Source: Planctomycetia bacterium (lineage in GTDB: Bacteria > Planctomycetota > Planctomycetia > Pirellulales > UBA1268). Taken from it: 27,943 bases of DNA. This document shows positions 22,581 through 27,943 of the stretch, piece after piece. The position numbers and the translations under genes were made by a program. The notes beneath the pieces are model-generated. The model was not told the DNA's origin, did no database searches, and saw nothing but the letters and a program-made list of their open reading frames with translations. The stretch lies in the NCBI GenBank assembly GCA_009919445.1, contig RGBY01000007.1, forward strand, positions 1-27,943, in the 5' to 3' direction. Numbering within the stretch: position 1 is the first letter of the stretch; the number at the start of each line of letters is the position of its first letter.

Positions 22581-23555
22581 CTAATAGTTCGGTGTCGGCG
22601 CCCGAAAATCGTCAAGATTCACTGAGCGGAACCAGTCAATCGTTTTTGCCAGTCCCTCCTGCAGCGGGACAGTGGGCTCCCAGTTGAGTTTTTCTTTTGC
22701 CAGGCTGATATCGGGCCGGCGGCGTTCCGGGTCATCGACAGGCAGGGGCTTTTCAATCAGGTTTGAGTTTGCCCCGGTCAATTCAAGAGTCAGTTCGGCC
22801 AGTTGTCTGATCGTGAATTCCCCCGGGTTGCCGAGGTTCACCGGGCCGACAAAATCGTCTGCGGCATTCATCATGGCAATGATCCCACTGACCAGATCAT
22901 CTCGATAACAGAAACTGCGGGTCTGTGAGCCGTCTCCAAAAATCGTGATCGGTTCGCCGGCGAGAGCCTGCCGGATGAAGTTTGATACCACCCGACCATC
23001 ATAAGGGTGCATCCGGGGGCCATAGGTATTGAAGATCCGCACGATGCGAATGTTGAGGCCGTGGGCCCGGTGGTAATCCATGAATAGTGTTTCGGCAGCC
23101 CGCTTGCCCTCGTCGTAGCAGGCCCGGGGGCCAATTGGGTTGACCGCGCCCCGGTAACTCTCTGGTTGCGGGTGCACCTCGGGGTCTCCATAGACCTCAC
23201 TGGTCGAGGCCTGGAGCACCTTGGCCTGACACCGCTTGGCCATGCCGAGCATGTTGATGGCCCCGGTGACAGAGGTCTTCATGGTCTTGATGGGATTGTA
23301 TTGATAGTGCCCTGGAGCAGCCGGACAGGCGAGATTGTAGATCTCATCAACCTCGAGCCAGAGCGGATGAATGATGTCGTGCCGGAGCAGTTCAAAGTTT
23401 CCGCAGCCAAGCAGGTGGGCAACGTTTGTCTTCTGGCTGGTAAAGAAGTTGTCAGCACAGATGACATCATGTCCTTGCTCGACCAGCCGTTCGCAGAGGT
23501 GACTGCCAAGGAAGCCGGCACCGCCGGTGACGAGAATGCGTTTTAGGGAGGGCAT
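22581..23555 (-). CDS. UDP-glucuronate decarboxylase (UDP-xylose synthase)
   Basis: 324 residues of the extended short-chain dehydrogenase fold. NAD-binding GGAGFLGSHL is near the N-terminus, then the catalytic set STSEVYGDP and YDEGKRAAE (YxxxK). The RIFNTYGPRMHPYDGRVVSNF and GSQTRSFCYRDDLV stretches are typical of UXS rather than of epimerases. The enzyme turns UDP-glucuronate into UDP-xylose via a 4-keto intermediate, supplying xylose for surface glycans. The ATG at 23555 has GGAGA 9 nt upstream; the frame to 23678 is not supported. It is a monocistronic-looking minus-strand gene, 200 bp past the glycerate kinase gene. Confidence 0.92.
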   Translation of the reverse strand: MPSLKRILVTGGAGFLGSHLCERLVEQGHDVICADNFFTSQKTNVAHLLGCGNFELLRHDIIHPLWLEVDEIYNLACPAAPGHYQYNPIKTMKTSVTGAINMLGMAKRCQAKVLQASTSEVYGDPEVHPQPESYRGAVNPIGPRACYDEGKRAAETLFMDYHRAHGLNIRIVRIFNTYGPRMHPYDGRVVSNFIRQALAGEPITIFGDGSQTRSFCYRDDLVSGIIAMMNAADDFVGPVNLGNPGEFTIRQLAELTLELTGANSNLIEKPLPVDDPERRRPDISLAKEKLNWEPTVPLQEGLAKTIDWFRSVNLDDFRAPTPNY

Positions 23556-23757
23556 CGGGCAACTCTCCAGGAGCAAAGTGGGTGCGTGAATCCGAGTGTT
23601 GTTGCAGAAGCAACTGCCGGCCGCAAGGCGAGGGGCTGTCTGCCTGAAGCATTCCAAGACATTCTTGGCCACATCCATACGGCAGGGATTTTGAGCCGAG
23701 GCGAACTCGATGAGTCAGAGGAAATCAACGATCCGCCCTTCATGCGGAAGCTCGTGG

Positions 23758-25203
23758 TTACGTTGTTGGGTTTGGGTGGGCAAGCACCAGCCGCAGGTCG
23801 GCAACGTTCGTGCCAGTTGGGCCGGTTTCGATGAGGCCGTCGCAGTGGTTGAGCAGGGGGTAGGCGTCACACCGCCTGAGAGCAGTGAGGAGTTGGTCGC
23901 GGTTCCGCAACAGGGCGGCTGCCGTCATCTGGTCGATGACGCCTCCGGCGGCCGGCGTTGGCCCGTCTTCGCCGTCTGTCCCAAAACTTGCCACCAGCAG
24001 GCCCGCCGGCCAGGCTCTCCCAGCGCACCGCTCGGCTGCCGCGAGCACGGTTTGTTGGTTACGGCCACCGCGTCCATGGTCGCTGGGGACGTGAACGGTT
24101 GCCTCACCCCCCTCAATCATTGCCAGGGGCCGGCCCAGTTGGCAGGCGGTAGCCAGCAGTTCAAGCCCCCGGTCAGCCAGGCGGTAGCCAACCTCTTCGG
24201 CTGGTGTGCTGCTTTTGTCAGTTATGGCAGCAACAACTTCATAGCCACAATGAGCGGCAGCAGCAGATGCCGCCGTGATGGCAGTGGCGTTTGAACCCAG
24301 CACCAGATGATCCACCTGACAGCCTTGAGGGGTGCGCCAACGACCTGCAGCGGTTGGCGGTGAAAGCAACTCGAGGGCCTCTGTCTGAACGAGGCTGAGA
24401 ACAGCAGCACGGCTGCCTTCAGGGAGATCGTGGCGATTGAGAATAGTGGTGATGGCAGCCAGGCTGTTCGTCGACGGCAGGCAGGGGCCTGAGGCAATCA
24501 TTGGTAGCGGGTCGCCGATAACATCAGAAAGCACCAGCGCCAGCATTCGTCCGGCTGTTGTGGCGGCGGCCAGGCGGCCAGCCTTCACCCGGCTGAGCAG
24601 TTGGCGAATGGTGTTGAGCGAGGTGATGTCCGCCCCTTGAGCAGAGAGCTGCTGGGTGATGTCGCTGACAAACTCAAGTGTGATGCCGGCGGCAGGTGCT
24701 TCGAGGAGGGCTGAGCCGCCGCCAGTGAGCAGCACGATGGCGAGATCGTGGGGCCCGAGTTGGCTGAGCATGGCGAGCATTTCAGATGTGGCATCGACAA
24801 CTGCGGGTGTTGGCAGATTGATGCCGGTGGGCCGGGTTTCGCGAACCTCGATCTGCGTCAGTGGCAGCTGGCAGCCGGCCGGCACACTGACGAGGCCCTT
24901 CACCCGATGGGCTTTTAGACGCGCTGGTCCCAGTAGTTGCTCGATGCCGGCGGCCAGCCCTGCGGCAGCCTTGCCGCCTCCAACGACCACTATTTTTTCA
25001 ACTGTTTTGAGGTCGAGTGGGCAGTCAGTTGAAGGAAATGGATGCCCGTCGAAGAGGAGTCGTTCACCGGGGGGCAAGATAGACAGCCGATTTGCCAGAA
25101 GGGTTTTGGGAGCGACCGCTGCGGTTGCAGCTGCGACAATTTCTGCGAGATGCTGCCGCTGGCGTGAGCCTGTTCCAAATGGGATGGCGGAGGAGTCAGT
25201 CAT
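23758..25203 (-). CDS. Glycerate 2-kinase (DUF4147/MOFRL family)
   Basis: 481 residues in two domains. The N-terminal DUF4147 domain has VVVGGGKAAAGLAAGIE, VLLTGGGSALLEAP, TIRQLLSRVKAGRLA and ALVLSDVIGDPLPMIASGP. The C-terminal MOFRL domain contains GGEATVHV, GRGGRNQQTVLAAA and SFGTDGEDGPTPAAGGVID. This family (GckA, type II) phosphorylates D-glycerate to 2-phosphoglycerate, feeding glycolysis from glycolate, serine or sugar-acid breakdown. The ATG at 25203 has little Shine-Dalgarno; it lies 29 bp after the hypothetical gene, so the two likely form an operon. All family motifs look intact. Confidence 0.93.
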   Translation of the reverse strand: MTDSSAIPFGTGSRQRQHLAEIVAAATAAVAPKTLLANRLSILPPGERLLFDGHPFPSTDCPLDLKTVEKIVVVGGGKAAAGLAAGIEQLLGPARLKAHRVKGLVSVPAGCQLPLTQIEVRETRPTGINLPTPAVVDATSEMLAMLSQLGPHDLAIVLLTGGGSALLEAPAAGITLEFVSDITQQLSAQGADITSLNTIRQLLSRVKAGRLAAATTAGRMLALVLSDVIGDPLPMIASGPCLPSTNSLAAITTILNRHDLPEGSRAAVLSLVQTEALELLSPPTAAGRWRTPQGCQVDHLVLGSNATAITAASAAAAHCGYEVVAAITDKSSTPAEEVGYRLADRGLELLATACQLGRPLAMIEGGEATVHVPSDHGRGGRNQQTVLAAAERCAGRAWPAGLLVASFGTDGEDGPTPAAGGVIDQMTAAALLRNRDQLLTALRRCDAYPLLNHCDGLIETGPTGTNVADLRLVLAHPNPTT

Positions 25204-25232
25204 CAGGGCCGGTGTTGATCGGGTGACAGCCG

Positions 25233-26087
25233 CTATTCGGCCTGTGGATTTTTGGGGTCAAACTGGTTGAGGTCGATGCCCCCCTTGTTCTCTTCCTCAA
25301 GGAGTTTGACGCGAAGTTCGAGCCTGTCGATGCGACGGGCTAAGAGCGTGGGTGAGTCGGTCTGTGGCTTGGGCCGCTTTGGTCGTGGTACCGCTGGGTA
25401 GCCGAGTTGTCGTTGTAAGGCAGCAAACAGGTAGAGGGGGTCTTTGCCACGGTTCGCCCAGGCGATGCGGCCCTCTTTCTCGCCAAACAGCATGTGGCTC
25501 TCGGTGGTTGCCGGTGCGTTGTCTGTCGTCCGGTCTGCTGGATGTCGTCGTTGCTGCCGCCGCAAGAGTTCGTCACTGCGGACATAGACAAGGTCGGCGA
25601 GATCGACCAACCCGACCTGCCGAGAGACCATCTTGATCCAGTCTTTCCAGTCCACATTAAAAATGTCGTCGTTCGCGGTGGCGGTCAGGCCATGCATGTA
25701 GTCGAGGCGGTTCCGCGAGAGGCATTCGAAACGAAAAAAGAAGAGTCCCTGCGGCGTGGCGTTTTCAGCACGATAGGCGGCCTCACGCTCAAGGATCGTG
25801 AGCGCTGTTCGCAGGTCGAAGCGGCCTTCTTCGTCTTCCGCCTCCGCGACAACAAAAGTCTGGAAGGGGGTGAAGTAATGGCTCATCCGACCCATAGCCG
25901 AAGCCATGGTGCCAACCAGCCGCAGATCACTGATGAGGTAGTCAATGGCCAGGGGCAGTTTGGTTGTTGCCAGTATCTCATGCCCCAGGTGGACCAGCGC
26001 CTCCTGCATGGCAACACCATCGAGTATTCGCTCGCCGAGTGTCCGGAACAGGTAGGCCTGCTCGATATATTCTTCACGGTCCAACAT
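25233..26087 (-). CDS. Conserved hypothetical protein, 284 aa
   Basis: A soluble, mixed-charge protein without a signal peptide or membrane segment. The N-terminal two thirds are mainly helical (LDREEYIEQAYLFRTLGERI, then LPLAIDYLISDLRLVGTM). RAENATPQGLFFFRFEC is a distinctive conserved-looking block, and a Pro/Lys-rich linker leads to a C-terminal coiled-coil-like heptad segment (ARRIDRLELRVKLLEEEN). I do not recognise a family; similar proteins occur in planctomycetes to my knowledge. The ATG at 26087 has GGGGGA 7 nt upstream and is preferred over an in-frame start at 26186. It is divergent from ribBA and just upstream of glycerate kinase. Confidence 0.78.
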   Translation of the reverse strand: MLDREEYIEQAYLFRTLGERILDGVAMQEALVHLGHEILATTKLPLAIDYLISDLRLVGTMASAMGRMSHYFTPFQTFVVAEAEDEEGRFDLRTALTILEREAAYRAENATPQGLFFFRFECLSRNRLDYMHGLTATANDDIFNVDWKDWIKMVSRQVGLVDLADLVYVRSDELLRRQQRRHPADRTTDNAPATTESHMLFGEKEGRIAWANRGKDPLYLFAALQRQLGYPAVPRPKRPKPQTDSPTLLARRIDRLELRVKLLEEENKGGIDLNQFDPKNPQAE

Positions 26088-26162
26088 GGTCCGATCCCCC
26101 ACCGTTTTGGCTGTTGCCGGTCGTTTTCTGGCGACTTCTCGTGGTCGCCACGATCCGCAATC

Positions 26163-26168
26163 TATAAT
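26163..26168 (+). promoter_or_regulatory. -10 box of the ribBA promoter
   Basis: A perfect TATAAT lies 36 bp before the ribBA GTG. No good -35 box is seen 16-18 bp upstream. Transcription from here would begin near 26175, downstream of the alternative TTG start at 26172, and so supports the GTG at 26205. Confidence 0.45.
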
Positions 26169-26193
26169 TGATTGTCGAAAAGTCACCAGCCAC

Positions 26194-26198
26194 AGGAG
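26194..26198 (+). promoter_or_regulatory. ribBA ribosome binding site
   Basis: AGGAG lies 6 nt before GTG 26205 and decides that start over the TTG at 26172 and the ATG at 26232. Confidence 0.6.
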
Positions 26199-26204
26199 TT
26201 TCGG

Positions 26205-27467
26205 GTGTCAAAAGCCATCCGACAGGACGCGATGCAGTCTGATTTCAGCTCGATTGATGCCGCCATCGAAGCCTTTCAAGCAGGTCAGATCGTAATCGTT
26301 GTCGATGCAGAGGATCGGGAAAACGAGGGCGACTTTATCTGCGCCGCCGAACATGCCAGCCCTGAGGCGGTGAACTTCATGATCACGCACGGCCGAGGCC
26401 AGGTCTGCATGGCGGTCCTTCCCGACGTTGCCAGTCGGCTGGAACTGCCAATGATGGTTGAGGCCAACTCCACCCCACTGGGGACAGCCTTTACGGTACC
26501 GGTCGATCATATCTCAGCCCGCACCGGCATCACCGCCACAGAACGGGCTACTGCCATTGCCGCGCTACTCGATCCAGAAAGCCGGCCACAAGATTTTGTC
26601 CGGCCCGGTCATCTCTTTCCGCTGGTTGCGAAGGAGGGCGGCGTGCTACGGCGTGCTGGTCATACCGAGGCCACAGTCGACCTGGCCCGTCTTGCCGGCA
26701 TGCAGCCTGCGGGTGTCCTCTGTGAGATTCTCAACGCAGAAGGAAATCGCGCGGACCGAGAAACGCTTATTGCGCTTGCCCGTGAGCACGACCTCGAAAT
26801 CATTTCGATTGAAGAACTGATTCGCTACCGCCGAACTCGTGAAAAATTAGTCGAGCGAGTAGCCGAAGCAGACCTGCCGACGAAATGGGGTCAGTTTCGA
26901 ATCATTGCCTACGATGTTCGCTATGAGTCCCAGCAGCCGATTGTGCTGGTGATGGGTGATGTTGCAACGGCAGACGCCCCCTTGGTGCGACTGCACTCTT
27001 CCTGTTTTACAGGCGACTTACTCGATAGCCTGCGGTGTGATTGCGGTGATCAGTTGCATATGGCTCTCGAGCGAATTGGGAATGAGGGAGTTGGCGTTCT
27101 GGTCTATCTGCCGCAAGAGGGGCGGGGGATTGGGCTTGTGCAGAAAATCAAGGCGTACGGTCTTCAGGATGAAGGGCTCGATACGGTTGAGGCCAACCTC
27201 GCACTCGGCTTCAAGGCGGATTCGCGAGACTATGGAATCGGCATCCAGTTGCTGAAGGATGTTGGACTGACCAAGGTGCGGCTCCTCACCAATAATCCGA
27301 AAAAGACGGACGCTTTTATCTATGGTGGGTTCGACCTCGAGGTTGTCGATCAGGTGTCAATCCAGCCGCCCTCCAACGAGTTCAATGCCCGTTACCTCGC
27401 AACGAAGCGGGAGAAACTTGGCCATCGGCTGCCGGAAACCTCACCGGCCACCCCGACCGGACGTTGA
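26205..27467 (+). CDS. ribBA: Bifunctional RibBA: DHBP synthase / GTP cyclohydrolase II
   Basis: 420 residues, the usual RibBA length. The N-terminal half (about 1-210) is 3,4-dihydroxy-2-butanone 4-phosphate synthase, with the metal/catalytic loop DAEDRENEGD, THGRGQVC, TGITATERA and the RAGHTEATVDLA block. The C-terminal half is GTP cyclohydrolase II, with zinc ligands in SSCFTGDLLDSLRCDCGDQ, the EGRGIGL loop and LLTNNPKK. Together they supply both precursors of riboflavin. Catalytic residues look intact; the GTP loop has PQEGRG where RQEGRG is commoner. The leader is too short for an FMN riboswitch. It is divergent from the 284-aa hypothetical gene. Confidence 0.95.
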   Translation: MSKAIRQDAMQSDFSSIDAAIEAFQAGQIVIVVDAEDRENEGDFICAAEHASPEAVNFMITHGRGQVCMAVLPDVASRLELPMMVEANSTPLGTAFTVPVDHISARTGITATERATAIAALLDPESRPQDFVRPGHLFPLVAKEGGVLRRAGHTEATVDLARLAGMQPAGVLCEILNAEGNRADRETLIALAREHDLEIISIEELIRYRRTREKLVERVAEADLPTKWGQFRIIAYDVRYESQQPIVLVMGDVATADAPLVRLHSSCFTGDLLDSLRCDCGDQLHMALERIGNEGVGVLVYLPQEGRGIGLVQKIKAYGLQDEGLDTVEANLALGFKADSRDYGIGIQLLKDVGLTKVRLLTNNPKKTDAFIYGGFDLEVVDQVSIQPPSNEFNARYLATKREKLGHRLPETSPATPTGR

Positions 27468-27552
27468 CCGGGTTGCGGCTGCCCCCGTAGCATCGACGCC
27501 GTCAGGACGATTCAGGCAAGGATGGCTGAGGCGATCCTGAAGATTTCTGAAC

Positions 27553-27557
27553 GGAGG
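27553..27557 (+). promoter_or_regulatory. Ribosome binding site of the lipoprotein gene
   Basis: GGAGG lies 6 nt before ATG 27564. A second ATG at 27560 overlaps the site region and its frame closes within about 40 codons, so 27564 is the start. Confidence 0.6.
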
Positions 27558-27563
27558 AGATGG

Positions 27564-27943
27564 ATGCAGCAGGCAGACCGACGGAACAAACCAGTTTGGC
27601 TCCGGCTGATGATCCTGGGGTGGTGTGGGTGTGGGCTTTTTCTCGCGGGGCTGTTGGCTGGCTGCGGTGGTGGCGGAGCGTCGCCTGAGATACCCGCCCC
27701 TGAATTAAATGAGTCTGCTGAGGAGAGGAAAGAACCGCTCCCCGCTATTGAACTTGCGCCACTAGAACCCTTTGACGCGCCGCCACTGGCTGATCTTGAA
27801 CGTGAGGCCAACTGGATTGAACGGCCTGTACGCGATGGGCTGGTGCTCTTGCGCGAGGCTCAGGCTGACGAAAAGTTGCTGGGCACCGTCTCGGCTGCCC
27901 TGGCGATGCGGAATGAATCGGCTGAGTCCAACGCGACTATCCT
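27564..27943 (+). CDS. Lipoprotein of unknown function (5' part, truncated by window edge)
   Basis: The frame opens at ATG 27564 and stays open to the window end, 126 codons. The N-terminus is a lipoprotein signal: basic MQQADRRNK, hydrophobic LMILGWCGCGLFLAG, and the lipobox LLAGC followed by a Gly-rich linker (GGGGAS). A Pro/Glu-rich low-complexity stretch follows (EIPAPELNESAEERKEPL), then a more folded-looking segment (LADLEREANWIERPVRDG, then LVLLREAQADEKLL). The family is not recognised. It would be a substrate of the Lgt encoded at 5150-6223. It lies 96 bp behind ribBA on the same strand. Confidence 0.75.
   Translation, partial: MQQADRRNKPVWLRLMILGWCGCGLFLAGLLAGCGGGGASPEIPAPELNESAEERKEPLPAIELAPLEPFDAPPLADLEREANWIERPVRDGLVLLREAQADEKLLGTVSAALAMRNESAESNATI

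Noticed and set aside
1..27943. CRISPR arrays, insertion sequences, prophage or rRNA genes
   Set aside because: I looked for regularly spaced repeats, transposase or integrase motifs and rRNA signatures and found none.

Overview
The window looks like a chromosomal segment from a planctomycete, probably of the Pirellulales type. The markers are a very large PVC-type CxxCH cytochrome fused to a sorbosone-dehydrogenase-like propeller and an SGNH-like domain, a secreted sulfatase, a FolK fused to a deoxynucleoside-kinase-like domain, a DUF4254 protein beside ketosynthases, and several proteins that match only planctomycete-type hypotheticals. The DNA is GC-rich. Most genes lie on the minus strand in short, tightly coupled operons. 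There are no phage, transposon, rRNA or CRISPR signatures.

Layout. 1-631 (+): the 3' end of ilvC and a small conserved hypothetical. 731-4526 (-): an MMPL/RND exporter and an RlmI-type rRNA methyltransferase, overlapping by 8 bp. 4860-8231 (-): a four-gene overlapping operon, folK-dNK / panC / lgt / CDGSH. 8232-9324: a 1.1 kb stretch with no convincing gene but several inverted repeats. 9325-10418 (+): a DUF2617-like protein and a stand-alone receiver domain. 10502-12806 (-): metF and a GlmU-like two-domain protein. 12893-12975 (+): tRNA-Leu(CAA). 13013-18961 (-): the giant PVC cytochrome and a sulfatase. 19184-22344 (-): an acyl-carrier-protein / Cys-less ketosynthase-like / ketosynthase / DUF4254 operon. 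22581-26087 (-): UDP-glucuronate decarboxylase, glycerate 2-kinase and a hypothetical. 26205-27943 (+): ribBA and the start of a lipoprotein gene.

How the genes fit together. Folate (folK, metF), pantothenate/CoA (panC), riboflavin (ribBA) and branched-chain amino acid (ilvC) genes are housekeeping. Lgt, the MMPL exporter and the lipoprotein concern the envelope. UXS (UDP-xylose), the GlmU-like protein, the sulfatase and the PVC cytochrome point to surface or environmental glycan metabolism, which is common in planctomycetes. The ACP plus two-ketosynthase operon is the best candidate for an uncharacterised system: one ketosynthase keeps the Cys-His-His triad and its translationally coupled partner has lost the cysteine, as in KS/chain-length-factor pairs.

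Most notable oddities: a FolK C-terminal kinase domain without the Walker A lysine; a sulfatase that appears to lack 30-40 residues just after its formylglycine motif; an F5/8C-like module inserted into the PVC propeller; and a folK leader whose repeats could switch between sequestering and freeing the ribosome binding site. All family assignments come from reading motifs by eye; no database search was possible.
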